Assembly: GCF_004341375.1 (NCBI RefSeq)
Contig: NZ_SLXO01000003.1
Coordinates: forward strand, 62,001-126,000
DNA from: Rhodothalassium salexigens DSM 2132
Lineage (GTDB): Bacteria > Pseudomonadota > Alphaproteobacteria > Sphingomonadales > Rhodothalassiaceae
Reading direction: 5' to 3'
Length of the DNA stretch: 64,000 bases
Shown here: positions 8,559 to 18,226 of the stretch, piece by piece
Layout of the letters: each line of letters opens with the position of its first letter
Position numbering within the stretch: position 1 is the stretch's first letter
Program-made: the position numbers and the translations under genes
Notes under the pieces: generated by a model
What the model saw: only the letters and a program-made list of their open reading frames with translations
What the model was told of the DNA's origin: nothing
The model's database searches: none

Positions 8559-10217
8559 ATGACGCCGTTCCGACCGCAGAGCCACCTGCCGACCCATGAG
8601 GTCACCAACCAGCCCGAGCCGCTGACCGACTACAATCTGTTCGACAGCGACCTGGCGTTCGCCGAGACCGTGAAGCGGTGGGGTTGCGCCGACACGGTGC
8701 GCCGGGTGCGCGCCTATGGCGCCGCCCTCGGCCGCGACGAGATCCTGGCCGCTGGCGATCTGGCCAACCGCGAGACGCCCGAACTGGTGGCCTTCGACCG
8801 CTTCGGCCGGCGGCTCGACGAGGTCCGCTTTCACCCCAGCTATCACCGGCTGATGAGCCTGGGCATGGAACACGGCCAGCATTCGATCGCCTGGACCGCC
8901 GAGGCCCACGGCCATCTGAGCCACTGCGCGCTCGAATATCTGATGCACCAGGTGGAGGCGGGGGTGTGCTGCCCGTTGAGCATGACCTATGCCGGGTTGC
9001 CGGCGCTCAAGGCCAATCCCGCCCTTTACGAGACCTGGGCGCCCAAGCTGCTGTCGCGCAGCTATGACCCGGCGTGCCGGCCGGTGGCCGACAAGGTCGG
9101 GGCGACCATGGGCATGGCGATGACCGAGAAACAGGGCGGGTCGGACGTGCGCGCCAACGCCACCCGCGCCACCCATGTGAAGGGCGAGACCTATGAACTG
9201 GTCGGCCACAAATGGTTCTGCTCGGCGCCCATGTCGGACGCCTTCCTGACCCTCGCCTATACCGACGCCGGGCTGACCTGCTTCTTCGTGCCGCGCTGGA
9301 CCGAGGCGCGCGAGCGCAACCGCCTCTTCATCCAGCGGCTCAAGGACAAGCTCGGCAACAAGGCCAATGCCTCGTCCGAGATCGAGTATCACGGCGCCGA
9401 GGCGATCCGGGTCGGCGCCGAGGGCCGCGGCATCCAGACGATCATCCAGATGGTCCACCACACCCGGGTCGACACCACGGTGGGCGCGGCCAGCCTGATG
9501 CGCGCGGCGCTGGTTCAGGCGCTCCACTTCACCGCCCAGCGCAGCGCGTTTCAAAAGCGCCTGATCGACCAGCCCTTGATGCAGGCGGTGCTTGCCGACC
9601 TGGCGCTGGAGACCGAGGCGGCGATGCTGCTGGCCTTCCGCATCGCCCAGGCGTTCGACGCCGCCGAGGCCGGCAATGCGCAGGAAAAGGCGTTTTCGCG
9701 CATCGGCGTGGCGATCGCCAAATACTGGCTCAACAAGCGCGTGGTCGGCGTGGTGCACGAGGCCATGGAAGCCCATGGCGGGTCGGGCTTCGTCGAGGAC
9801 GGGCCGATGGCCCGGCTCTATCGCGAGGCGCCGCTCAACGGCATCTGGGAAGGGGCGGGCAATGTGATCTGCCTTGATGTGCTGCGCGCGCTCGACAAGG
9901 ACGCCGAGGCCAAGGACGCGCTGGTCGAGCAGTTGAAAGCGGCCTGCGGCCACGACCGGCGGCTTGACGCCCAGGTCGACCGGGTGATCGCCCTGGCGTC
10001 CAACCGCGCCGGGCTGGAAGCCAATGCCCGCCGGCTGGTCGAAGAAACCGCGCTGGTCCTGCAAGCCGATCTGATGATGCGCCACGCGCCGGCGGCGATG
10101 GCCGATGCCTTCCTGGCGTCGCGGCTCGACGAGGAAAACTGGGGCCACGCCTTCGGCACCCTGCCGCCGGGGCTCGATCTGCGCGCCATCGTCGAGCGCG
10201 CGCAGCCGGTGCTCTGA
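8559..10217 (+). CDS. acyl-CoA dehydrogenase family protein, AidB-like
   Basis: A 552-residue flavoprotein of the acyl-CoA dehydrogenase superfamily, closest to the AidB branch (E. coli AidB is 541 residues). The N-terminal extension HEVTNQPEPLTDYNLFDSD is typical of AidB. GATMGMAMTEKQGGSDVRANATRA is the FAD/substrate region, and HKWFCSAPMSDAFLTLA follows. GGSGFVEDGPMARLYREAPLNGIWEGAGNVICLDVLRAL holds the C-terminal active-site segment. E. coli AidB is induced by alkylation and binds DNA, but its in vivo reaction is unresolved; whether this protein is a DNA-protective AidB or an isovaleryl-type dehydrogenase cannot be settled here. It follows the thioesterase gene on the same strand. Confidence 0.9.
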   Translation: MTPFRPQSHLPTHEVTNQPEPLTDYNLFDSDLAFAETVKRWGCADTVRRVRAYGAALGRDEILAAGDLANRETPELVAFDRFGRRLDEVRFHPSYHRLMSLGMEHGQHSIAWTAEAHGHLSHCALEYLMHQVEAGVCCPLSMTYAGLPALKANPALYETWAPKLLSRSYDPACRPVADKVGATMGMAMTEKQGGSDVRANATRATHVKGETYELVGHKWFCSAPMSDAFLTLAYTDAGLTCFFVPRWTEARERNRLFIQRLKDKLGNKANASSEIEYHGAEAIRVGAEGRGIQTIIQMVHHTRVDTTVGAASLMRAALVQALHFTAQRSAFQKRLIDQPLMQAVLADLALETEAAMLLAFRIAQAFDAAEAGNAQEKAFSRIGVAIAKYWLNKRVVGVVHEAMEAHGGSGFVEDGPMARLYREAPLNGIWEGAGNVICLDVLRALDKDAEAKDALVEQLKAACGHDRRLDAQVDRVIALASNRAGLEANARRLVEETALVLQADLMMRHAPAAMADAFLASRLDEENWGHAFGTLPPGLDLRAIVERAQPVL

Positions 10218-10244
10218 GGCGGCGGCCCTTTGGCCACCCTCGCC

Positions 10245-10370
10245 GTCATTGCGAGCCGCCTTTAGGGGCGCGGCAATCCATGGCAGGGTGGCGGCCGGGG
10301 TGCCGTCCCGGCGCTGCTATGGCGCCCAGGGCTGGCGGTGATGGGATTGCTGCCCTGCGCTCGCAATGAC
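10245..10370. repeat. MITE/REP-like extragenic repeat, copy A
   Basis: A 126-bp element between two convergent genes, with perfect 12-bp terminal inverted repeats: GTCATTGCGAGC at 10245-10256 and GCTCGCAATGAC at 10359-10370. A second nested pair, GCAATCC at 10273-10279 and GGATTGC at 10344-10350, keeps the order seen in the widespread CATTGCGAG...GCAATCC class of bacterial interspersed repeats. A related, more degenerate copy lies at about 52359-52482. It has no coding capacity and would form a long stem-loop in RNA, so it may also act as a terminator for the convergent aidB-like and korB genes. Confidence 0.75.
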
Positions 10371-10497
10371 CGGGGAACGGGCTTGTGCTCGGCTCATCGG
10401 CCCCGGGAGCGGGATGGGGGCGGCATGGGGAGCGGGACGGGCTCCCTTCCACGCCCGCGATGCTACCCCATCGACAACAGCCAGGGGGCGGCCGGGC

Positions 10498-11619
10498 CTA
10501 GCTCACCGTCCAGGTGCGGCCCTGGCGCAGGAAACCGTTGAGCGCGGCCAGGTCGGCCGATGGGCCGCTCTCGTCGGCCTCGGCGTCGTGCACCTGGCGC
10601 AGCAGCGCTTCCTCATAGGGCGGCGCGGTGTCGTCGCAATAGAGCACGCCCATGACCACCGGTGCTGCCGGGCCGCTGAGCGTGGCGAGCATCTGGGCCA
10701 GGATCGGGTTGGTCTCGTTGTGGACCATGATCTCGGTTTCGTCGACGCCGTCGCCGCCGCCGACCGCCACGATGTCGAGCTTGAGCGTGTTCGGGTTGAG
10801 CTTGAGCCCGCGCCGGCGGTCCTTGCCCCAGATCAGCGGTTGGCCGTGAACGGCGTAGAGCTGGTGCTCGGGCGCGGCGGCCTTGGCGGTCAGGTCGGCG
10901 AAGGCGCCGTCATTATAGACCACGCAGTTCTGGAAGATCTCCACGAAGCTGCCGCCGTGATGGGCGTGGGCGCGCTTGAGCAGGCCGGGCAGGGTCTTTT
11001 GCGCGGTGTCGGTGGTCCGCGCCACGAACCGCGCGCCGCTGCCGAGCGCGAACGCGCACGGGTTGATCGGCCGGTCGACCGAGCCTTCGGGCGTCGACGG
11101 CGTGCGGGTGCCGAGCGCGGTGGTCGGCGACGCCTGGCCCTTGGTCAGGCCGTAGATGGCGTTGTTGAACAGCAGGATGTTGAGGTCGACATTGCGGCGC
11201 AGGGCGTGCAGCAGATGGTTGCCGCCGATCGACAGGCCGTCGCCGTCGCCGGTCACCACCCAGACGTCGAGAAACGGGTTGGCCAGCTTGATGCCGGTGG
11301 CCACCGCCGGCGCGCGGCCGTGGATGGTGTGGAAGCCGTAGGTGTTCATGTAATAGGGAAAGCGCGACGAGCAGCCGATGCCGGACACAAACACCGTGCT
11401 TTCGGGCCGCGCGCCGAGCTCGGCCAGGGTCTTCTGGATGCCCTTGAGGATGGCATAGTCGCCACAGCCCGGACACCAGCGCACTTCCTGGTCGGAGGCG
11501 AAGTCCTTCGGGGCCAGGCCCGGCACCGCCGGGTCGGCCTTGGGGCGGGCCTTGGGTTGGGGCCGGTCCAGCAATTCCGGGGCCGGGGCCGGCGGCGGCG
11601 GCGGCGCGAACTGGTCCAT
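10498..11619 (-). CDS. korB: 2-oxoglutarate:ferredoxin oxidoreductase, beta subunit
   Basis: The 373-residue TPP-binding subunit of a 2-oxoacid:ferredoxin oxidoreductase, which decarboxylates a 2-oxoacid to the acyl-CoA and reduces ferredoxin. After a Pro-rich N-terminus comes VRWCPGCGDYAILKGIQ, then GIGCSSRFPYYMNTYGFHTIHGRAPAVATG. The TPP/Mg site is GDGDGLSIGGNHLLHALRRNVD...LLFNNAIYGLTKGQ. The KorB form (rather than pyruvate or isovalerate enzymes) is the best match, but specificity is inferred. The start overlaps the korA stop (TGATG), so the subunits are made from one coupled operon. In aerobic alphaproteobacteria this pair can supply reduced ferredoxin or replace the lipoate-dependent dehydrogenase. 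Confidence 0.9.
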   Translation of the reverse strand: MDQFAPPPPPAPAPELLDRPQPKARPKADPAVPGLAPKDFASDQEVRWCPGCGDYAILKGIQKTLAELGARPESTVFVSGIGCSSRFPYYMNTYGFHTIHGRAPAVATGIKLANPFLDVWVVTGDGDGLSIGGNHLLHALRRNVDLNILLFNNAIYGLTKGQASPTTALGTRTPSTPEGSVDRPINPCAFALGSGARFVARTTDTAQKTLPGLLKRAHAHHGGSFVEIFQNCVVYNDGAFADLTAKAAAPEHQLYAVHGQPLIWGKDRRRGLKLNPNTLKLDIVAVGGGDGVDETEIMVHNETNPILAQMLATLSGPAAPVVMGVLYCDDTAPPYEEALLRQVHDAEADESGPSADLAALNGFLRQGRTWTVS

Positions 11620-13580
11620 CAGGCGATCTCCTGGTCGGGCTGGTCGAGGCTTTGGCCCGCGTCCAGCCGGGCGATGGCGGCTTGTACTTCGCAGATGGTG
11701 AGCGGTTGGCCCGAGACCTTGGTCAGCGAGGCGAGGTCGATGCGATAGCGATCGCGCAGCACGCTGGCCAGTTGGCCATTGTTCATCTCGGCCACCAGGA
11801 TCTGGTCGTAACCGCTTAGCAGCGCGCCCAGATTGGTCGGGAACGGGTTCAGGTGGCGCAGGTGGATGTGGGCGGCTTCGATGCCCTCGCGCCGGGCCTG
11901 GCGCACCGCTTGGGCCAGCGCGCCATAGGTCGACCCCCAGCCGACCACGGCGACGCCGCCGGCGTCCGAGCCCTGTTCGACGCGCTGGGCCGGCAGCCGG
12001 CGGGCGACCCGCGCCACCTTGTCGGCGCGCAGCCGGGTCATGCGCTGGTGGTTGGCGGCGTCGTAGGAGATATGGCCGGTGTCGAAATCCTTTTCGATGC
12101 CGCCGATGCGGTGCATGCGGTCGGGCGTGCCCGGGGTCACCCAGGCGCGCGCCTGGGTCTCCGGATCGCGCTCGAACGGGCCGGCGTCGCCGCCGCGCTT
12201 GGGCGGGGTGATCGGCTCCAAGCCGGTCAGGTCGGGCAGGCGCCAGGGCTCGGCGGCGTTGGCCATGAAGCCGTCGGTCAGCACGATCACCGGGGTCATC
12301 GTCTCGATGGCGATGCGCGTCGCCTCGATGGCGGTGTGGAAACAATCGGCCGGGCCGCTGGCGGCGATCACCGGCAGCGGCGCGTCGCCGTTGCGCCCGT
12401 AGATCGCCTGATAGAGGTCGGATTGCTCGGTCTTGGTGGGCAGGCCGGTGGATGGGCCGCCGCGCTGGCAGTTGACCACCACCAGCGGTAGTTCGGTGGC
12501 GATCGCCAGGCCCAGCGCTTCGGTCTTGAGCGCGATGCCCGGCCCCGACGACGAGGTGATGCCCAATTGCCCGGCATAGGACGCGCCGAGGGCGGCACAG
12601 ATGGCGGCGATCTCGTCCTCGGCCTGGAAGGTGATGACGCCGAACTGCTTCATGCCCGACAGGGTGTGCAGGATCGGCGACGCCGGGGTGATCGGGTAGC
12701 TGCCGACGAACGGGTCGAGCCCGGCCAGCTTGGCCGCTGCCACCAGACCCCAACTGAGCGCCTGGTTGCCGGTGACGGTGCGGTATTCGCCGGGGTCGGC
12801 CTCGGCCGGCAGGACGCTGTAGCGGCGCAGGCCGCCGCCGAGCTCGGCGGTCTCGCCATAGGCATGGCCGGCGTTGAGGGCCGCCACATTGGCCTCGGCC
12901 AGCGGCGCCTTGGCGGCGAATTTGGTGGTCAGCCAGTCGATCACCGGCTGGCGGTCGCGGCCGAACATCCACAGCGTCAGGCCCAGCGTCCACATGTTCT
13001 TGCAGCGCAGGGCGTCCTTGTTGCCGAGCCCATGGGGCTTGACCGCCTCGATCGTCTGCTTGGTGATGTCGAGGCCGAGGATGCGGAAGCCGTCGATGGT
13101 CTGGTCGTCGAGCGGATTGTGCGCGTAGCCGGCCTTGTCGAGCGCGCGCTTGGTGAAGCTGCCGGTGTCGACGATCGCCAGCCCGCCGGGGCGCAGACGT
13201 TCCAGATTGGCCTTGAGCGCGGCCGGGTTCATGGCCACCAGCACGTCCGAGATGTCGCCCGGCGTCATCACCTCCGACGCGCCGAAATGAACCTGGAACG
13301 CCGACACGCCGAACGGCGTGCCCGCCGGGGCGCGGATTTCGGCGGGATAGTCGGGAAAGGTGGACAGCCCATGGCCGCCCAAGGCCGCCGATTGGGCGAA
13401 CTGGGTGCCGGTGAGCTGCATGCCGTCGCCGCTGTCGCCGGCGAAGCGGACCACCACGGACTCGAGGGTTTCGCGCGCGGTACGCAGGCCGAGGGCGGTG
13501 GCACTGTCGGGCCGGTCGGGGTCGGCGGGGGCGTCGGTTTCGGTGGCTTGGGGTGCAGGCACGGTCGGGGCGCTGGCCAT
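11619..13580 (-). CDS. korA: 2-oxoglutarate:ferredoxin oxidoreductase, alpha (gamma-alpha fused) subunit
   Basis: A 653-residue subunit in which an N-terminal gamma domain (about residues 40-210, VVVRFAGDSGDGMQLTGTQFAQSAALGG) is fused to the pyrimidine-binding alpha domain (from GNQALSWGLVAAAKLAGLDPFVGSYPITPASPILHTL). The order gamma-alpha followed by a separate beta gene is standard for KorAB-type enzymes. EDEIAAICAALGASYAG and SSSGPGIALKTEALGLA are the conserved TPP-interface elements. The C-terminal half contains VVGWGSTYGAL and HLRHLNPFPTNLG. It is the first gene of the korA-korB operon, with a 200-bp upstream gap in which I see no convincing promoter. Confidence 0.92.
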   Translation of the reverse strand: MASAPTVPAPQATETDAPADPDRPDSATALGLRTARETLESVVVRFAGDSGDGMQLTGTQFAQSAALGGHGLSTFPDYPAEIRAPAGTPFGVSAFQVHFGASEVMTPGDISDVLVAMNPAALKANLERLRPGGLAIVDTGSFTKRALDKAGYAHNPLDDQTIDGFRILGLDITKQTIEAVKPHGLGNKDALRCKNMWTLGLTLWMFGRDRQPVIDWLTTKFAAKAPLAEANVAALNAGHAYGETAELGGGLRRYSVLPAEADPGEYRTVTGNQALSWGLVAAAKLAGLDPFVGSYPITPASPILHTLSGMKQFGVITFQAEDEIAAICAALGASYAGQLGITSSSGPGIALKTEALGLAIATELPLVVVNCQRGGPSTGLPTKTEQSDLYQAIYGRNGDAPLPVIAASGPADCFHTAIEATRIAIETMTPVIVLTDGFMANAAEPWRLPDLTGLEPITPPKRGGDAGPFERDPETQARAWVTPGTPDRMHRIGGIEKDFDTGHISYDAANHQRMTRLRADKVARVARRLPAQRVEQGSDAGGVAVVGWGSTYGALAQAVRQARREGIEAAHIHLRHLNPFPTNLGALLSGYDQILVAEMNNGQLASVLRDRYRIDLASLTKVSGQPLTICEVQAAIARLDAGQSLDQPDQEIA

Positions 13581-13782
13581 GGGACCTCACTGTTACGCGC
13601 GCCGATACCGGGCCCGGGGGCGGGTGAACGGCGCATCACGATGGGGCGGCGAAGGGCGCCGTCCCGCAAAGTGCCGGGTCGTCCCGCGAGTGGGCGGGCA
13701 CGGGCCCGGTCGTCAACACGCCGCGGAGTTTCAACACGGGTGCCGACGCGATGCAAGACAAACCGGCACCTGTATGACGCTT

Positions 13783-14730
13783 TCAAGACAGGGCTGGGGA
13801 AGCGCTGGTCGCGGCGGGCGGGATGCCGCCGATCAGCCGGTGCGCTTCGGCGATCACCAGCGCATGGCGCTTGGCGATGACCGCCGGCTCGGCGCCGTAG
13901 CCGCCGCCGGGAACGCTCGCCAACGGCACACCGCGCGCCCAGGCGGTTTCAAGCACCAGCCGATCGCGGGCGGCCAACCCCCTGTCTGTCAAAGACAAAC
14001 GGCCCAGCTTGTCGTCCCGGTGCGGGTCGACGCCGGCATTGTAAAAGATCAGTTCGGGGCGGTGGTGGGCGACCAGCGGGTCGAGCAGGTCGGCAAGGGT
14101 CGCGAGATACGCCGCGTCGCCGGTTGCGTCCGCCAGACCCACGTCCAGGTCGCCGGCCACCTTGCGCACGGGGAAGTTCTTCTCGGCATGGAGGGAAAAG
14201 GTAAAAACCGCTGGCTCATCAGCGAAAATCGCCGCCGTCCCATCGCCTTGATGGACATCCAGGTCGATGATCAGCACGCGGTCCACCAGGCCCTCGGCGC
14301 GTAGCGTCGCCACCGCCACGCCCACATCGTTGAACACGCAGAAACCGGCGCCGAATCCGGGATGGCCGTGATGGCTGCCGCCGGCGGTCTGGGCCGCCAA
14401 CCCCCGGTCGAGCGCCAAACGCCCGGCCAGCGTGGTTCCGGCAGCCGAAAGGCGTGCGCGGTCAACCAGTTGCTCGCTGACCTGGAAACCGATCCGGCGG
14501 CTGGCGGCCGCGTCCAGCGTGCCGTCGAGTACCGCCGAGACATAAGCCGGTGTGTGCGCCAGTTCGAGCCAGGCCCGGGGCGCGGGTGCGACGCTATGGC
14601 ACAGCGCCGGTGTCGCCCATCCGGCGTTCGTCACCACGTCCCACAGCTCGGCGTACTTGGCCATGGGGAATCGGTGACCCTCGGGCAACGGCGCCACATA
14701 GCGCGGATGGTGAACCAGCGGGAGAGCCAT
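13783..14730 (-). CDS. histone deacetylase family (class IV-like) hydrolase
   Basis: A 315-residue arginase-fold, Zn-dependent deacetylase of the bacterial HDAC family, resembling HDAC11-like proteins. The active-site signatures are all present: [23 protein letters not shown] (His-His dyad), [14 protein letters not shown] (metal-binding Asp and His), and [17 protein letters not shown] with the last metal Asp, then VPGGGYG. Known bacterial relatives act on acetylpolyamines, acetoin-linked or short-chain N-acyl substrates, so histones are not implied. The gene lies downstream of the groEL terminator and is separately expressed. Its start ATG has only a weak ribosome-binding sequence (GAGAG is absent). 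Confidence 0.92.
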   Translation of the reverse strand: MALPLVHHPRYVAPLPEGHRFPMAKYAELWDVVTNAGWATPALCHSVAPAPRAWLELAHTPAYVSAVLDGTLDAAASRRIGFQVSEQLVDRARLSAAGTTLAGRLALDRGLAAQTAGGSHHGHPGFGAGFCVFNDVGVAVATLRAEGLVDRVLIIDLDVHQGDGTAAIFADEPAVFTFSLHAEKNFPVRKVAGDLDVGLADATGDAAYLATLADLLDPLVAHHRPELIFYNAGVDPHRDDKLGRLSLTDRGLAARDRLVLETAWARGVPLASVPGGGYGAEPAVIAKRHALVIAEAHRLIGGIPPAATSASPALS

Positions 14731-14814
14731 GGCCCAAGACGGTATCGCAGGCGCTGCACCGCCAGAAGGCCCGGGGGCTGCGGTTCAAGCGCGCGGGCAT
14801 GGGGGTCCGGGCGC

Positions 14815-14852
14815 AAAAAAGGCGGCGCCCCCCTCGAACGGGAGGCGCCGCC
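14815..14852 (-). terminator. rho-independent terminator of groESL
   Basis: Read on the minus strand, a 13-bp GC-rich stem (one G-U pair) with a 6-nt loop is followed immediately by TTTTTT. On the plus strand the arms are 14821-14833 and 14840-14852 and the A-tract is 14815-14820. It lies about 65 bp after the groEL stop and separates groESL from the deacetylase gene on the same strand. It is the clearest intrinsic terminator in the window. Confidence 0.9.
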
Positions 14853-14917
14853 CCGGTTTCGGCACCGGATCGGGGCAGCGCCCCGACCCGGGGTCGGTCT
14901 CCGGGTCGGACAGGGGC

Positions 14918-16579
<1,662 letters not shown>

Positions 16580-16623
16580 CTAGCTTCCAGAATCGGTTTC
16601 AGATTGAATGAAATCCCGGCGCC

Positions 16624-16911
16624 TCAGTCGACGATACCCAGGATGTCGGATTCCTTCAGGATCAGCAGGTCTTCGCCGTCGATGGTGATTTCCTGGCCAC
16701 CCCATTTGGCGAACAGCACCTTGTCACCCTGCTTGACGTCCAGCGGGGCCACTTCGCCCTTGTCGTTCTTGGCACCCGGGCCGACGGCCAGTACTTCGCC
16801 TTCTTGAGGCTTTTCCTTGGCGGTATCGGGGATAATGATGCCGCCCGCGGTCTTCTCTTCGCTTTCGACGCGGCGGATCAGCACCCGGTCGTGCAATGGA
16901 CGAAATGCCAT
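16624..16911 (-). CDS. groES: 10 kDa co-chaperonin GroES
   Basis: A 95-residue lid subunit; a heptamer caps Gro[35 protein letters not shown] is the diagnostic N-terminal half including the mobile loop, and [32 protein letters not shown] is the C-terminal strand. The ATG at 16911 gives the standard family length; the frame stays open another 15 codons upstream, but these are not conserved. It is the first gene of the groES-groEL operon. An 85-nt leader separates it from the CIRCE operator. Confidence 0.97.
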   Translation of the reverse strand: MAFRPLHDRVLIRRVESEEKTAGGIIIPDTAKEKPQEGEVLAVGPGAKNDKGEVAPLDVKQGDKVLFAKWGGQEITIDGEDLLILKESDILGIVD

Positions 16912-16995
16912 GATACGGCTCCTCCTCAAACCATGCGGCCGGCTCGTTTGCGACACCGGCTCAGGTCCTTGTTTCCGAAGGGTTCAGAATGCGCG

Positions 16996-17022
16996 TTAGC
17001 ACTCACCCTAGTCGAGTGCTAA
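16996..17022 (-). promoter_or_regulatory. CIRCE operator (HrcA binding site)
   Basis: A perfect match to the consensus TTAGCACTC-N9-GAGTGCTAA: arms 16996-17004 and 17014-17022. CIRCE is the operator of the HrcA repressor. Its place between the putative promoter and groES means HrcA would block groESL transcription until heat shock titrates GroEL. No hrcA gene lies in this window. Confidence 0.97.
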
Positions 17023-17029
17023 CAGCCGC

Positions 17030-17059
17030 TAGATTGGGCAGGGGCACGATCATGTCAAG
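17030..17059 (-). promoter_or_regulatory. sigma-32 (RpoH)-like promoter of groESL
   Basis: On the minus strand a -35 element CTTGACA (plus-strand 17053-17059) is followed after 14 nt by CCCAATCTA (17030-17038). This matches the heat-shock consensus CTTGAA and CCCCATNTA at all but one or two positions. It lies just upstream of the CIRCE element, an arrangement known for groESL in alphaproteobacteria such as Caulobacter. The TTGACA also fits a housekeeping -35, but no good TATAAT lies 17 bp downstream. Confidence 0.7.
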
Positions 17060-17365
17060 ACGCCGCACCGAAAAAAATGACCGGCCGGGGCGGTGGTCGC
17101 CGCCGGCGCCGTTAAGCCCGTGAAAACGGTTGATTATCGGCCATAGCCGGCAGCGGGCGGGGCGGCCGCGCGTGCGGTCATCCGATGCTGAACCATGGCG
17201 TACCGGCGCGGCTCTGTCGGTGCCGCCCCTATCGTGGCGCGGGCGGGGAAGGCAAGAAAAGACCATCACCGTGCGCGCGGTCGCCTCGGGGGAGAGGCCG
17301 CCGGCACGCTTGCCGATCGAGGAAAGTCTGGCGCCCGGCCGTGCTTTTCCTATATAGGGCGCAGC
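17060..17365. other. intergenic stretch between groES promoter and dapF
   Basis: About 300 bp without a gene. It holds no convincing terminator, RNA gene or repeat. The only promoter-like element facing dapF is TATATA at 17351-17356, 10 bp before the dapF ATG. No matching -35 is seen, so either dapF has a very short leader or this is chance. Confidence 0.4.
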
Positions 17366-18226
17366 ATGGCTTCCACCAATTCAGAGCGCCGCCCGTTCGT
17401 CAAGATGCACGGACTGGGCAACGACTTTGTCGTCTTCGACGCCCGGCAAGCGCCGTTGGCCTTGTCGGACGCCACCGTGCGCGCGCTGGCCGACCGGCAC
17501 ACCGGCATCGGTTGCGACCAGTTGATCATCCTGCGCGCCAGCGACGACGCCGATGTGGCCATGGAGATCCGCAACGCCGACGGCTCCACGGTCGCCGCCT
17601 GCGGTAACGCCACCCGCTGTGTGGCGCGCCTGGTGATGGGCGAGCGCGGTGCCGAGCAAGCGGTGATCGAGACCGCTGCGGGCCTGTTGCGCGCCCACGG
17701 CAGCGGCGCCGGCGTCGCGGTGGACATGGGGCCGCCGGGGCTCGACTGGCAGGATATCCCCCTGGCCGAAGCGGGCGACACCCGGCGGCTCGATTTTACC
17801 CGTGGCGCGCTGGGCGATCCGGGCGCGGTGTCCATGGGCAATCCGCACCTGGTGTTCTTCCAGGACGACGCCGTGGCGGTGCAGGCTTTCGAGACTCTGG
17901 CGCCGCAGATCGAACGCGACCCGCTGTTCCCCGAGCGCATCAATGTGAGCCTGGCGCGGGTCGATGCACCCGATGCCCTGGCGCTGACCGTGTGGGAGCG
18001 CGGCGCGGGCTTCACCCGGGCGTGCGGTACCGCCGCCTGTGCCGCCCTGGTGGCCGCCCACCGGCGCGGGCTGACCGGCCCCAAGGCGCGCGTGGGTCTG
18101 CCCGGTGGCATGCTGATGGTCACTTGGGATGTGGCCGGCGACAGCGTCATCCTGGCCGGGCCCGCCGACCTGTCGTTTTTCGGCGCGGTGGATCTGGCCG
18201 CCTATGAGATCGAGGCAGCGGCATGA
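17366..18226 (+). CDS. dapF: diaminopimelate epimerase
   Basis: A 286-residue PLP-independent racemase converting LL-DAP to meso-DAP for lysine and peptidoglycan. The two catalytic cysteines are seen in AACGNATRCVARL and in GFTRACGTAACAAL; FVKMHGLGNDFVVFD is the family N-terminus. The ATG at 17366 gives that conserved N-terminus, while the frame open from 17195 adds unrelated sequence. It overlaps mtaB by 4 bases (ATGA), a gene pair conserved in alphaproteobacteria. Confidence 0.96.
   Translation: MASTNSERRPFVKMHGLGNDFVVFDARQAPLALSDATVRALADRHTGIGCDQLIILRASDDADVAMEIRNADGSTVAACGNATRCVARLVMGERGAEQAVIETAAGLLRAHGSGAGVAVDMGPPGLDWQDIPLAEAGDTRRLDFTRGALGDPGAVSMGNPHLVFFQDDAVAVQAFETLAPQIERDPLFPERINVSLARVDAPDALALTVWERGAGFTRACGTAACAALVAAHRRGLTGPKARVGLPGGMLMVTWDVAGDSVILAGPADLSFFGAVDLAAYEIEAAA

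Noticed and set aside
8007-10148. A long minus-strand open frame of 713 codons opposite the AidB-like gene
   Set aside because: It is the antisense reading of two well-supported genes. The translation is His/Arg/Gly-rich with no domain, a normal side effect of about 70% GC DNA.
14730-14815. A possible cotranscription of groEL with the deacetylase gene
   Set aside because: A strong intrinsic terminator at 14815-14852 separates them, so they are not treated as one operon.
17351-17356. TATATA just before dapF as a promoter -10
   Set aside because: No -35 at the right distance, and it lies only 10 bp from the ATG. Probably chance.
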